Below are positions 12,615-21,364 of a stretch of 64,000 bases of DNA, in pieces. Each line of letters begins with the position of its first letter. The first letter of the stretch is position 1. The position numbers and the translations under genes are program-made. Source of the DNA: Agromyces sp. Soil535 (GTDB lineage Bacteria > Actinomycetota > Actinomycetes > Actinomycetales > Microbacteriaceae); NCBI RefSeq assembly GCF_001428255.1, contig NZ_LMRW01000023.1:398023-462022 (forward strand), given 5' to 3'. Under the pieces are notes generated by a model, which was given only the letters and a program-made list of their open reading frames with translations, was not told where the DNA came from and ran no database searches.

Positions 12615-13055
12615 TCACCCTCGCGACCGCAGAACCCAGTCCACCGCGAGCCGGTACGAGTCGGCGCCGAACCCGGCGATCACCCCCGTCGCGACGCCCG
12701 AGATCACGCTCGTGTGCCGGAACGTCTCGCGCGCGTGCGGGTTCGACAGGTGCACCTCCACGAGCGGCACGCCCGCCTGCTTCAACTGCGCCGCCGCGTC
12801 CCGCAGCGCGTAGCTGTAGTGCGTGAACGCGGCCGGGTTCAGCACGACCGGCACCCGGCGGTCGACCGCCTCGTGGATCCAGCCGATGAGCTCGGCCTCG
12901 TCGTCGGTCTGCCGCAGCTCGATCTCGACGCCGTCGGGCACGGATGCCGCGAGGGCGGCCTGGATGTCGGCGAGGGTCTCGCTGCCGTACACCTCGGGTT
13001 CGCGCGTGCCGAGCCGGCCGAGGTTCGGGCCGTTCAGCACGAGGATCGTCGTCAT
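12615..13055 (-). CDS. aroQ: 3-Dehydroquinate dehydratase, type II
   Basis: A 146-residue type II dehydroquinase (3-dehydroquinate to 3-dehydroshikimate), the third shikimate-pathway step. Signature [20 protein letters not shown] at the N-terminus, the catalytic Tyr in that motif, a conserved [16 protein letters not shown] active-site segment and [12 protein letters not shown] near the end. Length matches the family. It lies about 2.5 kb from the other aro genes in this window. The ATG at 13055 is preceded at 6 bases by a -10 box, so the mRNA is probably leaderless. Confidence 0.96.
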   Translation of the reverse strand: MTTILVLNGPNLGRLGTREPEVYGSETLADIQAALAASVPDGVEIELRQTDDEAELIGWIHEAVDRRVPVVLNPAAFTHYSYALRDAAAQLKQAGVPLVEVHLSNPHARETFRHTSVISGVATGVIAGFGADSYRLAVDWVLRSRG

Positions 13056-13061
13056 GCGGCA

Positions 13062-13067
13062 AGCCTA
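13062..13067 (-). promoter_or_regulatory. -10 box of a probable leaderless aroQ transcript
   Basis: Minus-strand TAGGCT ends 6 bases before the aroQ ATG, which puts the expected transcription start on the A of the start codon. No Shine-Dalgarno is visible before this ATG. Confidence 0.55.
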
Positions 13068-13238
13068 CCGACGCGGTGTTCCGCCGCCCACGCCGGCTGC
13101 GCGCATCTCGGCAGGTGAACCTCCGGGTGACGAGAGGTTGACACTCGTGCGGCCGGCGGGCGCCGGGTTCACCGACTCGTCGTGCCTCATTCCACTCACG
13201 GCAACCGAGCGGTGCCCTGCGCCCGATTGGCTCGCCCC

Positions 13239-15497
13239 ATGCCAGCAGACCCCAACACCCGCACGCGAACGCGCGTCGTGGCCCTTGCCGCAGCGGCAGT
13301 CACCGCAGCCGTGATCCTCCTTCCCTCCCCCGCCGACGCCGTCGGCGACACGGAACCGAACGGTCCATCGGTCAAGACCGTCGAGCCCACCCTCGTCGCT
13401 CGGGCGACGCTGTCGGCCGACCACCTCGAGCCCGGTCCCGCCAGCGGCGCCGCCCTCACGACGACGGTGAACGGCCGCACCGGCCCGTTCGCCGGCCAGG
13501 TCATCCCCGGGTTCTCGGCGATGATCGACAACGGCGATGGGACGTTCTGGGCCCAGCCCGACAACGGGTTCGGCTCGAAGGGCAACTCGGCGGACTTCCT
13601 GCTCCGCAACTACCTCGTCCGTCCGGCGTGGCAGACCGGCGAGGGCGGAAGCGGCGAGATCGAGATCGAGCGCTTCATCACCTACAACGACGCCGACCGG
13701 GTGCTCGACTTCCCGATCGTGAACGAGGCGACGCCGGATCGACTCCTGACGGGTGCCGACTTCGACATCGAATCGGTCGTGCTCGCGAAGGACGGCACGT
13801 TCTGGGTCGGCGAGGAGTTCGGCCCGTTCCTGCTCCACTTCGACTCCGACGGAACACTGCTCGAGAAGCCGTACCCGCTGCCCGGCGGCGCGAAGTCGCC
13901 GCAGAACCCGTACCTGCAGGCCGGCGAGACGCCGCGCGTGCGCGCGAGCCGCGGCTTCGAGGCGCTGGCGGGTTCCGCGAGCGGTCGATTCCTCTTCCCG
14001 GTGGTCGAGGGCCCGTACGCGGATGAGACGGACCTGCGCCGACGGGAGGTCCTCGAGTTCGACACGAGGGCCGGTGCCTACACGGGTCGCGCCTGGAACT
14101 ACGAGACCGACCAGGACGCGAACGTCGTGGGCGACGCGTTCGCCGTGCGCGACGAGGTGCTGCTCTTCGTCGAGCGAGACGACTTCGAGGGCGACCAGGC
14201 CGTCACGAAGCGCGTCTACGAGGTCGACCTCAAGCGCATCGATGCCGAGGGCAAGCTCGAGAAGACACTCGTGCTCGACGCGCTGCGCATCGCGAACCCC
14301 GACCTCCTCGGAGCCGGCGACGGCTACGGGACGGGCGATCCGTTCTCATTGCCGGTGCAGTCGTTCGAGACCGTCGTTCAGCTCCGCGACGGCAACCTGC
14401 TGATCGCCAACGACAACAACTACCCGGGGAACGACGCGCGGATCACGGGCACCCCCGACGACGTCGAGTTCGACATCATCGACCTCGACCGGGCCCGGGT
14501 GCAGCCCTCCGACGTCACCGTCGTGGCGCACCGCGGCGCGAGCGGCTACCGGCCCGAGCACACGCTTGCCGCGTACGAGACGGCGATCACGCAGTGCGCC
14601 GACTTCATCGAGCCCGACGTGGTCGCGACGAAGGACGGCGTCCTCGTCGCCCGTCATGAGAACGAGATCAGCGGCACGACGGATGTCGCGTCCCGCCCGG
14701 CGTTCGCCGACCGGAAGGCCACGAAGGTCATCGACAGCGTCCCGGTCACCGGATGGTTCACCGAGGACTTCACCCTGGCTGAACTCAAGACGCTCCGCGC
14801 GATCGAGCGGCTCTCGCAGGTCCGACCCGCGAACACGGCGTTCAACGACCTCTACCCCATCCCGACGCTCGACGAGGTGCTCGACCTCGCCCGCCACTCG
14901 GTGAGCTGCGACGGGCGGCAGGTGGGCGTCTACCCCGAGACGAAGCACCCCACGTACTTCGACTCGATCGGACTCTCGCTGGAGGAGCCGCTCGTCGCCG
15001 AACTCGCCGGGAACGGACTCGACTCGGCCGGGGCACCGGTGATCGTGCAGAGCTTCGAGGTGGGCAACCTGAAGGAGCTCGACGGCGCCACGGACGTGAC
15101 GCTCGCACAGCTCATCAGCTCGAGCGGCCGTCCCTACGACTTCACCGTCGCGGGCGACACTCGCACCTACGCCGACCTCGCCACGCCCGCCGGGCTGGCT
15201 GAGATCGCGACGTACGCCGACGGGATCGGAGTCGAGAAGAGCGTCGCGATCCCGCGCACCGCGGACGGCACGCTCGGCTCGCCGACCACGCTGATCGCCG
15301 ACGCCCACGCGATCGGCCTCGAGGTGCACGGATGGACCTTCCGCCGCGAGAATGCCTTCCTCCCCGCCGAGTTCCGCTCGAGCGCCGACCCCGCCGGCAT
15401 CGGCGACCTGGCCGGCGAGCTTCGGGTGTTCCTCGACGCGGGCCTCGACGGCTTCTTCAGCGACAACCCCGACATCGGGGTCGCGACCGCGGGCTGA
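13239..15497 (+). CDS. Secreted phytase-type esterase/glycerophosphodiester phosphodiesterase fusion
   Basis: A 752-residue exported two-domain protein. A signal peptide is seen at about residues 12-36 (basic start, then VVALAAAAVTAAVILL and an ADA-like cleavage site). Residues about 60-400 match the esterase-like domain often annotated with phytases (QPDNGFGSKGNSADFL, FDIESVVLAKDGTFWVGEE). Residues about 425-750 are a GDPD TIM barrel starting VAHRGASGYRPEHTLAAYE, with EPDVVATKDGVLVARHE and ending FFSDNP. The protein probably releases phosphate and polyols from phospholipid or teichoic-acid debris outside the cell. A GTG at 13182 would lengthen the N-terminus; the ATG gives a normal signal peptide. 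Confidence 0.85.
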   Translation: MPADPNTRTRTRVVALAAAAVTAAVILLPSPADAVGDTEPNGPSVKTVEPTLVARATLSADHLEPGPASGAALTTTVNGRTGPFAGQVIPGFSAMIDNGDGTFWAQPDNGFGSKGNSADFLLRNYLVRPAWQTGEGGSGEIEIERFITYNDADRVLDFPIVNEATPDRLLTGADFDIESVVLAKDGTFWVGEEFGPFLLHFDSDGTLLEKPYPLPGGAKSPQNPYLQAGETPRVRASRGFEALAGSASGRFLFPVVEGPYADETDLRRREVLEFDTRAGAYTGRAWNYETDQDANVVGDAFAVRDEVLLFVERDDFEGDQAVTKRVYEVDLKRIDAEGKLEKTLVLDALRIANPDLLGAGDGYGTGDPFSLPVQSFETVVQLRDGNLLIANDNNYPGNDARITGTPDDVEFDIIDLDRARVQPSDVTVVAHRGASGYRPEHTLAAYETAITQCADFIEPDVVATKDGVLVARHENEISGTTDVASRPAFADRKATKVIDSVPVTGWFTEDFTLAELKTLRAIERLSQVRPANTAFNDLYPIPTLDEVLDLARHSVSCDGRQVGVYPETKHPTYFDSIGLSLEEPLVAELAGNGLDSAGAPVIVQSFEVGNLKELDGATDVTLAQLISSSGRPYDFTVAGDTRTYADLATPAGLAEIATYADGIGVEKSVAIPRTADGTLGSPTTLIADAHAIGLEVHGWTFRRENAFLPAEFRSSADPAGIGDLAGELRVFLDAGLDGFFSDNPDIGVATAG

Positions 15498-15514
15498 GCC
15501 CGCGCGCACGACAC

Positions 15515-15552
15515 GAGAGCGGGTGGATGCGTCGGCGCATCCGCCCGCTCTC
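15515..15552. terminator. Bidirectional terminator between GDPD fusion gene and aroB
   Basis: An inverted repeat of 17-bp arms (GAGAGCGGGTGGATGCG paired with CGCATCCGCCCGCTCTC, one G-T wobble) around a 4-base loop. It sits between two convergent stop codons and would serve both transcripts. Confidence 0.85.
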
Positions 15553-15563
15553 CTGCGTTCGCG

Positions 15564-16649
15564 TCAGGAGCCGATCTCCTGGTACGCGGCGAACAGCAGC
15601 GACTGGTCGGGCGCCTGCATGACCGTGGGCTTCGCGAGGTCGTCGAGCACGATGAAGCGGAGCTGCCCGCCGCGTGCCTTCTTGTCGCGCTGCATGGTGG
15701 CGAGCAGCGTGCTCCAGCGGCCGGCCGGATAGGTCGTGGGCAGGCCGAGGAGGTCGAGCACCCGCTTGTGCCGGTCGGCGACCTCGTCGGAGAGCCGGCC
15801 GGACAGCCGGCCGAGCTCAGCGGCGAACGCCATGCCCACCGAGATCGCGGCGCCATGGCGCCACTGATAGCGCTCGGCGTGCTCGACGGCGTGGCCGAGC
15901 GTGTGACCGTAGTTGAGGATCTCGCGGACGCCCTGCTCGGTGAAGTCCTCGGAGACGACCTCCGCCTTCATCTGGATCGCCAGCTCGACCACCCGGCGGA
16001 ACTCGGGCGTCGACGGGTCGGTTGCGACATCCGGATCGGCCTCGATGGTGTCGAGGATCTCGGGGTACCGGATGAATCCCGCCTTCACGATCTCCGCGAA
16101 GCCGGCCAGGATCTCGTTGCGTGGCAGCGTGTCGAGCAGCTCGAGGTCGCAGAGCACGGCGGCGGGAGCGTGGAAGACCCCCACGAGGTTCTTGCCCTCA
16201 CTCGTGTTGATGCCGGTCTTGCCGCCGACGGCCGCGTCGACCATGCCGAGCACCGTGGTGGGCACCTGCACGATGCGCACGCCGCGCAGCCACGTCGCGG
16301 CGACGAACCCCGCGAGGTCGGTGATCGCTCCCCCGCCGAGGCCGACGATGGCGTCGCTGCGCGTGAAGTCCGCCTGGCCGAGGATCTGCCAGCAGAACGC
16401 GGCCACTTCGACCCGCTTGCCGGCCTCGGCGTCGGGCACCTCGGCGAGGAGCACCTCGAAACGGCCATGGAGCTCCTCGCGCAGGGCGACGGCGCGTGCG
16501 CCGAGCGTCGGCGCATGCACGACGAGCACCTTGCGCACGCCGAGACCGAGCGCATCGCCGAGCTCCGCGACCACGCCGCGACCAACGACCACGTCGTAGC
16601 CCGTCTCGCCGCCCACGCGGATCGCCGTGCGCGTCTCGCCTGCTTTCAT
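15564..16649 (-). CDS. aroB: 3-Dehydroquinate synthase
   Basis: A 361-residue NAD- and zinc-dependent synthase that converts DAHP to 3-dehydroquinate. Motifs include the NAD-binding GGGAITDLAGFVAATWLRG, the active-site VPTTVLGMVDAAVGGKTGIN and metal-ligand regions RNEILAGFAEIVKAG and LNYGHTLGHAVEH. The ATG at 16649 has GGAGGAG 6 bases upstream and overlaps the aroK stop by 4 bases; a longer upstream frame is only aroK in another frame. Last gene of the aroECKB run, closed by a terminator. Confidence 0.96.
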   Translation of the reverse strand: MKAGETRTAIRVGGETGYDVVVGRGVVAELGDALGLGVRKVLVVHAPTLGARAVALREELHGRFEVLLAEVPDAEAGKRVEVAAFCWQILGQADFTRSDAIVGLGGGAITDLAGFVAATWLRGVRIVQVPTTVLGMVDAAVGGKTGINTSEGKNLVGVFHAPAAVLCDLELLDTLPRNEILAGFAEIVKAGFIRYPEILDTIEADPDVATDPSTPEFRRVVELAIQMKAEVVSEDFTEQGVREILNYGHTLGHAVEHAERYQWRHGAAISVGMAFAAELGRLSGRLSDEVADRHKRVLDLLGLPTTYPAGRWSTLLATMQRDKKARGGQLRFIVLDDLAKPTVMQAPDQSLLFAAYQEIGS

Positions 16650-17164
16650 CGTGCTCCTCCGAACCGCTCGGTGATGTCGTCGACGATGCGTGCGACCGAG
16701 CGGCGCGACGTGTCGATGTCGAGATCGGCGAGCGCCGCGTAGAACGGCGCGCGCTGCTCCAGGATCGCGGTCCAGGTCGCGAGCCCGCCGTCGGCAAGCA
16801 GCGGGCGGTTGCCACCCGTGAGCCGCGGCGCGACCGCCTCGGGCGTGACGCGCAACCACACCACCGGCAGCCCGGCGAGGTCGTCGCGCGTGTCGGGGTG
16901 CAGGACGGCGCCGCCGCCGAGCGAGATCACGGCCTCCTCGCGGAGCGCCTCGGCGACGACCTCGCGCTCGATGATGCGGAAGTACTCCTCGCCCTCGCGT
17001 TCGAAGATCTGCTCGATGGGGCCATAACGCTCGATGATGCGCTGGTCGGTGTCGATGAAGGGCGCGCCGACGGATGCCGCGAGCCGATGCCCCACGCGGG
17101 ACTTGCCGGCCCCCATCGGCCCGATGAGCACGATGGGCAGCGCGAGTCGTGGGCCGTCAGACAC
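16646..17164 (-). CDS. aroK: Shikimate kinase
   Basis: A 172-residue P-loop kinase that phosphorylates shikimate at the 3-position. Walker A is [11 protein letters not shown] at about residues 16-26; the shikimate-binding [13 protein letters not shown] and [11 protein letters not shown] and a glycine-rich SLGGGAV follow, with the LID arginine in LTGGNRPLL. The GTG at 17164 overlaps the aroC stop by 8 bases and gives the usual short N-terminus; the longer frame to 17386 reads through aroC. Confidence 0.93.
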   Translation of the reverse strand: MSDGPRLALPIVLIGPMGAGKSRVGHRLAASVGAPFIDTDQRIIERYGPIEQIFEREGEEYFRIIEREVVAEALREEAVISLGGGAVLHPDTRDDLAGLPVVWLRVTPEAVAPRLTGGNRPLLADGGLATWTAILEQRAPFYAALADLDIDTSRRSVARIVDDITERFGGAR

Positions 17165-18377
17165 GGTCGGCCGCGACGTCCGCCGCCGCGATCTCCGTGA
17201 GGAGCGCATCGGGGATGGCCGCGAGGTACGACTCGAGATTGCGGCGCGTCTCGGCGACCGCGTCGCCGCCGAACTTCTCGAGCACGGCGTTCGCGAGCGT
17301 GAGCGCGACCATGGCCTCGGCCACGACGCCCGCCGCGGGCACGGCGCAGACATCGGATCGCTGGTGGTGCGCCGGGGCAGCCTCACCCGTGGCGACGTCG
17401 ATCGTCGGCAGCGCGTGCGGCACGGTCGCGATGGGCTTCATGCCCGCGCGCACGCGGAGCACGGTGCCGGTGGACATGCCGCCCTCGGTGCCACCGGCGC
17501 GGTCGCTCGCACGCACGATGCGGCCGTCGGACAGGTGGAGCTCGTCGTGTGCAGCCGAGCCGCGACGGGTGGTGGTGACGAAGCCGTCGCCGACCTCGAC
17601 GCCCTTGATCGCCTGGATTCCCATGAGCGCGGCGGCGAGCTGTGCGTCGAGACGGCGGTCCCAGTGCACGTACGAGCCGAGCCCCGGCGGCACGCCGTAG
17701 GCGAGCACCTCGACGACGCCGCCGAGTGTGTCGCCGTCCTTGTGCGCGGCGTCGACCTCCGCCACCATGCGTGCGGAGGTCTCCTCGTCGAAGCAGCGCA
17801 GGGGGTCGGCGTCGAGGCGGTCGACGTCGCCCGGGAGCGGGAGCGGGCGGTCCTCGGGCACCCGCACGGGGCCGATCGCGATCGTGTGCGACACGAGGCG
17901 GATGCCGAGCTCGGCGAGGAACGCGCGCGCGACCGCGCCGAGGGCCACCCGTGCGGCGGTCTCGCGGGCGCTCGCCCGCTCGAGCACGGGCCGCGCCTCG
18001 TCGAAGCCGTACTTCTGCATGCCCACGAGGTCGGCGTGGCCGGGACGCGGACGCGTGAGCGGGGCCCCGCGACCTCGGCCGAGTGTCGCCGGGTCGACGG
18101 GCTCGGGGCTCATGACCTCCTGCCACTTCGGCCACTCGGTGTTGCCGATCCGGAGGGCGATGGGGCTGCCGAGGCTTCGGCCGTGGCGTACGCCGCCGGA
18201 GATCGCGAGTTCGTCCTGCTCGAACTTCATGCGGGCGCCACGGCCGTAGCCGAGCTTGCGTCGCGCGAGGTCGGCGCGGATGTCGTCGAGCATGACGGGG
18301 GTGCCGGCGGGAAGACCCTCGAGGATCGCGACGAGCTCAGGGCCGTGCGACTCTCCGGCAGTGAGCCAACGGAGCAT
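17157..18377 (-). CDS. aroC: Chorismate synthase
   Basis: A 406-residue FMN-dependent enzyme making chorismate from EPSP, the branch point to aromatic amino acids, folate and quinones. Signatures: [20 protein letters not shown] at the start, the FMN-site region [38 protein letters not shown], and the [12 protein letters not shown] region near the C-terminus. Length is normal. It starts 24 bases after the aroE stop and ends inside the aroK start. Confidence 0.97.
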   Translation of the reverse strand: MLRWLTAGESHGPELVAILEGLPAGTPVMLDDIRADLARRKLGYGRGARMKFEQDELAISGGVRHGRSLGSPIALRIGNTEWPKWQEVMSPEPVDPATLGRGRGAPLTRPRPGHADLVGMQKYGFDEARPVLERASARETAARVALGAVARAFLAELGIRLVSHTIAIGPVRVPEDRPLPLPGDVDRLDADPLRCFDEETSARMVAEVDAAHKDGDTLGGVVEVLAYGVPPGLGSYVHWDRRLDAQLAAALMGIQAIKGVEVGDGFVTTTRRGSAAHDELHLSDGRIVRASDRAGGTEGGMSTGTVLRVRAGMKPIATVPHALPTIDVATGEAAPAHHQRSDVCAVPAAGVVAEAMVALTLANAVLEKFGGDAVAETRRNLESYLAAIPDALLTEIAAADVAADRV

Positions 18378-18401
18378 GCTCCTATCCTTCCACAGCGCGC
18401 A

Positions 18402-19217
18402 TCAGAGGGTTCGGCGCATGACGTCGAGCACGGAGGTCTCGTCGGGCAGCTCCGCGAACGGGTCGCCCGTCATGAAGATGCGCACCTGCAGCAGGGCCTG
18501 GTGCAGCAGCATCTCGAGCCCGTGCACGACGGTGCCGTGCGCGGCCATCCATCGCGCGCCGAGCGGCGACGGCCACGGGTCGTAGGCCACATCGAGCAGG
18601 GCTGCGCGTCCGACGAGGGCCTCGGATGCCACGACGCCGAGGTCCGTGCCCCCGGGAACCGTGCTCACCACGAGCTCGACGTCGTCGAGGTGCGCGAGGT
18701 CGTCGATCCGCGCCTCCTCCACCATGAGGCCGAGGCGCCTGCCGAGCGCGGCGAGCTCCGAGGCGCCCGGTCGGCGCACGAGCACCCGCACGTGCGCGGC
18801 GCCGAGCTCGGCCAAGGCGACGAGCGCGGAGGCCGCGGTGGCGCCGCCGCCGATCACTGCGCCACGGCGCACGGACACGACGCCGGCCTCGCGGAGCGCG
18901 CGCATGATGCCGAAGACATCCGTGTTGTATCCGCGTCGCCGGCCCCCGTCGAAGAGCACGGTGTTCGCGGCTCCCGCGAGCACCGCCATCTCGTCGACGT
19001 CGTCGAGGAGTGGGAGCACGTCGTGCTTGAGCGGCATGGTGAGCGAGAGCCCCCGCCAGGAGGCATCCAGCCCCTCGATGAACGCGGCGAGTCCCTCGCC
19101 GTGCATCTCGATGGCGGTGTACTCCCAGTCGAGCCCCAGCAGCCGGTAGGCGGCGCGGTGCAGCGCCGGGCTCTTGGAGTGGGCGATGGGCGAGCCGAGC
19201 ACCGCGAGCCGGCGCAT
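18402..19217 (-). CDS. aroE: Shikimate dehydrogenase
   Basis: A 271-residue NADP(H)-dependent reductase of 3-dehydroshikimate. The substrate site shows SPIAHSKSPALHRAAYRLLG, LSLTMPLKHDV (catalytic Lys) and YNTDVFG (catalytic Asp). The dinucleotide fold has GAVIGGGATAASAL followed by an Arg-containing VRVLVRRPG, which suits NADPH. The ATG shares a base with the mltG stop (TGATG), so it is coupled to the upstream cell-wall gene. Confidence 0.94.
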   Translation of the reverse strand: MRRLAVLGSPIAHSKSPALHRAAYRLLGLDWEYTAIEMHGEGLAAFIEGLDASWRGLSLTMPLKHDVLPLLDDVDEMAVLAGAANTVLFDGGRRRGYNTDVFGIMRALREAGVVSVRRGAVIGGGATAASALVALAELGAAHVRVLVRRPGASELAALGRRLGLMVEEARIDDLAHLDDVELVVSTVPGGTDLGVVASEALVGRAALLDVAYDPWPSPLGARWMAAHGTVVHGLEMLLHQALLQVRIFMTGDPFAELPDETSVLDVMRRTL

Positions 19218-20887
19218 CAGCTGGCGTACTCCGGGTGCTCCTCGAGCCACGCGAGGAACTTCTCGACCGCGGCCTCGTGCTCCTCCACGGTCGCCGAGAA
19301 CACGGTCTCGCCGGTGTCGAGATCGACCGTCACGAAGTACAGCCACGGGCCGTCGGCGGGGTGGATGGCCGCGTCGATCGCGTCGTCGCCGGGATTGCCG
19401 ATCGGGCCCGGCGGCAGGCCCGGGTGCACGTACGTGTTGTACGGGTTCGCCGCGTCGGCACGCTGCTCGTCGGTCGTGGTGACGACCGAGTCGTCGCCGA
19501 CCCCGTAGTGCACGGTCGAATCGAACTGCAGCAGGCCGCTGTCGAAGAGCTCGGGGTTCAGGCGGTTCTCGATGACACGCGAGACCTTGTAATAGTCGGG
19601 AAGGAGGCCCGCTTCCCGCTGGATGAGCGAGGCCTTGACGACGGTGCGCCACCGGTCCTCGGGGGCGACGCCCGCGGCATCGAGGGCCTCGAACGAGCGG
19701 TCGACGAGCATCTTCACGAGTCCGGGCGCCGTGACGGCCGGGTCGACCGTGTACGTCGCGGGGAACAGGAATCCCTCGACGCTCGTCGCCTCGGCCGGCA
19801 AGCCGAGTGCCGGCAAGTCCGCGGCGGCGGCCTGGAGCTCCTCGATCGGGATCTCGGTGACGGCGGCCGCCTCTGCGAGGGCGTCCTTCGCCCACATGCC
19901 CTCCTGGATGACGAACGTGTTCTCGAGCTTGTTCGCGGGCTCGAGGAGCGCGTCGAGCGCCGCCTGCGCGCTCATCTCCTCGGCGAGACGGTATGCGCCC
20001 GGTTGGAACTCGGGCTCGGGCGTCTGCGCGAGCAGCAGGTCGTAGAACGCGTCGTACGAGGCGGTGACCCCTTCATCGACGAGATTCTCGGCGATGTCCG
20101 ACCCGGTGTCGCCGTCGTGGATCATGAAGACCACCTCGCCGGTGCCGGCGCCCGTGTAGTCCTCGGCGGGCGTGAAACGCTCGATGACCGCAGTGATGGG
20201 CCCCTGCAGGAAGAAGAACGCGCCGGCCCCGAGCGCGGCCACGACGAGCAGCCCGACGAGGCATCCCCACGGGCCGCGACGCTTGGGCCGGCCGGATCCG
20301 GGGTCGTAGCCGCCGTGCTTGAGGGCTCGCCGGTCCGGGCGGCTCAAGCGACCCGGCTGGTTGTCGTCGTCGTCATCGGACCACGCTTGCGGTTCGTCGT
20401 CCCATGGCAGCGGACTGTCCGTTTCGTGCTGCTGCGACGCGGAGCCCGGGTCATCGAGCTGCAGGGGGAATGGGGCCGCGTCGTGCGCGGCTCGAAGCGG
20501 GGCGCCCTGCTGGCCGGCCGCCCGCTGCTGGGCCGCCTGCTGCTCAGCCGCCCACTGCTGGGCCGCCTGCTGCTCAGCCGCCCACTGCTGGGCCGCCTGC
20601 TGCTCAGCCGCCCACTGCTGGGCCGCCTGCTGCTCCGCCGCCCACTGCTGAGCGGCCTGCTGCTCAGCCGCCCACTGCTGGGCCGCCTGCTGCTCAGCCG
20701 CCCACTGCTGGGCGGCCTGCTGCTCCGCCGCCCACTGCGCCGCGGCGGCCTGCTCGGCTGCCTGCGCCTGCTCCTGCTGCTGCGCGAGGAGGGCTGCCCT
20801 GCGCTGCTCGGCCTCGCGGGCCTCGCGACGGGTCATCTGGGGTCGATCGGATCCGCCGGGCGGCGTGCCAGGAGGAAGGTGGGTCAC
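19217..20887 (-). CDS. mltG: Endolytic transglycosylase MltG
   Basis: A 556-residue membrane-anchored lytic transglycosylase that cuts nascent peptidoglycan and helps end glycan strands. Order: a cytoplasmic Gln/Ala-rich N-terminus with seven copies of a 10-residue repeat (QWAAEQQAAQ, about residues 50-120), an acidic/basic linker, one membrane helix at about 208-232 (LVGLLVVAALGAGAFFFLQG), then the external YceG/MltG domain. The catalytic Glu is in KASLIQREAG and the family end motif is HPGLPPGPIGNPG. The repeat region has no counterpart in the compact E. coli MltG; long disordered cytoplasmic regions do occur in actinobacterial homologues. It overlaps ruvX by 4 bases. Confidence 0.92.
   Translation of the reverse strand: MTHLPPGTPPGGSDRPQMTRREAREAEQRRAALLAQQQEQAQAAEQAAAAQWAAEQQAAQQWAAEQQAAQQWAAEQQAAQQWAAEQQAAQQWAAEQQAAQQWAAEQQAAQQWAAEQQAAQQRAAGQQGAPLRAAHDAAPFPLQLDDPGSASQQHETDSPLPWDDEPQAWSDDDDDNQPGRLSRPDRRALKHGGYDPGSGRPKRRGPWGCLVGLLVVAALGAGAFFFLQGPITAVIERFTPAEDYTGAGTGEVVFMIHDGDTGSDIAENLVDEGVTASYDAFYDLLLAQTPEPEFQPGAYRLAEEMSAQAALDALLEPANKLENTFVIQEGMWAKDALAEAAAVTEIPIEELQAAAADLPALGLPAEATSVEGFLFPATYTVDPAVTAPGLVKMLVDRSFEALDAAGVAPEDRWRTVVKASLIQREAGLLPDYYKVSRVIENRLNPELFDSGLLQFDSTVHYGVGDDSVVTTTDEQRADAANPYNTYVHPGLPPGPIGNPGDDAIDAAIHPADGPWLYFVTVDLDTGETVFSATVEEHEAAVEKFLAWLEEHPEYAS
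20521..20760. repeat. 30-bp tandem repeat inside mltG
   Basis: Seven consecutive 30-bp units, each beginning with cccactgct on the plus strand at 20551, 20581, 20611, 20641, 20671, 20701 and (degenerate) 20731, plus a diverged edge copy at 20521. Units differ by only a few third-position changes and encode QWAAEQQAAQ. Copies this close to identical suggest recent expansion by slippage or unequal recombination, so copy number is likely to vary between strains. Confidence 0.95.
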
Positions 20888-21360
20888 AGGGGGGACGACC
20901 CTTCGTCTGTCGTGAGCAGGCGCCCGGGCTCCTTACCCGACGCCCGTTCCGTGTCGATGGCGTGTTGCAGAATGATAACGGCTGCAACTTGGTCGACGAT
21001 GGGACGCTGGCTGCGACTCGACTTCCCCGAGGCGCGCAGGGCCTGTTGAGCGCTCACCGTCGAGAGTCGCTCGTCGACGAGGCGCACCGCCGCGCCGGAT
21101 GCCGCGAGCCGCCCGGCGAAGGACACGGCATCGTCGGTCGACGCGGTCCGCCCGCCCGAGAGCGAGAGCGGATTGCCCACGACGAGCTCGATGGCGTCGT
21201 ACTCGTCGGCGAGCTCGAGGATCCGCCGCACGTCGGCGTCGCCGTCCGAGGCGCGGGGCACGGTCTCCACCGGCACGGCGAGCAGCCCGCCGGCGTCGCA
21301 GCGCGCGACGCCGATGCGGGCTCGCCCGACGTCGATGCCGAGTCTCGCTCCCGGGCGCAT
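20884..21360 (-). CDS. ruvX: Pre-16S rRNA processing/Holliday junction resolvase-like nuclease
   Basis: A 158-residue RNase H-fold protein of the YqgF/RuvX family, linked in other bacteria to 16S rRNA 5'-end maturation. Conserved acidic positions are seen in LGIDVGRARIGVA, LVDERLSTVSAQ and PIVDQVAAVIILQ, and GNPLSLSG is the family loop. The ATG at 21360 begins at the conserved N-terminus, 4 bases after the alaS stop; a longer frame runs into alaS and is discarded. It overlaps mltG, the usual alaS-ruvX-mltG order. Confidence 0.92.
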   Translation of the reverse strand: MRPGARLGIDVGRARIGVARCDAGGLLAVPVETVPRASDGDADVRRILELADEYDAIELVVGNPLSLSGGRTASTDDAVSFAGRLAASGAAVRLVDERLSTVSAQQALRASGKSSRSQRPIVDQVAAVIILQHAIDTERASGKEPGRLLTTDEGSSPL

Positions 21361-21364
21361 CGTC

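Noticed and set aside
12568..13062. Second minus-strand frame over aroQ
   Set aside because: Arg/Ala/Pro-rich shadow in another frame; the aroQ signature motifs are in the 12615-13055 frame.
20521..20760. Possible CRISPR array
   Set aside because: Units abut without spacers and are a coding repeat of 30 bp; no cas genes nearby.
19235..21049. Leucine-rich plus-strand frame with LLGRLLLSRP repeats
   Set aside because: It is the complement of the mltG tandem repeat, not a leucine-rich repeat protein; the minus-strand frame has the MltG domain and signals.
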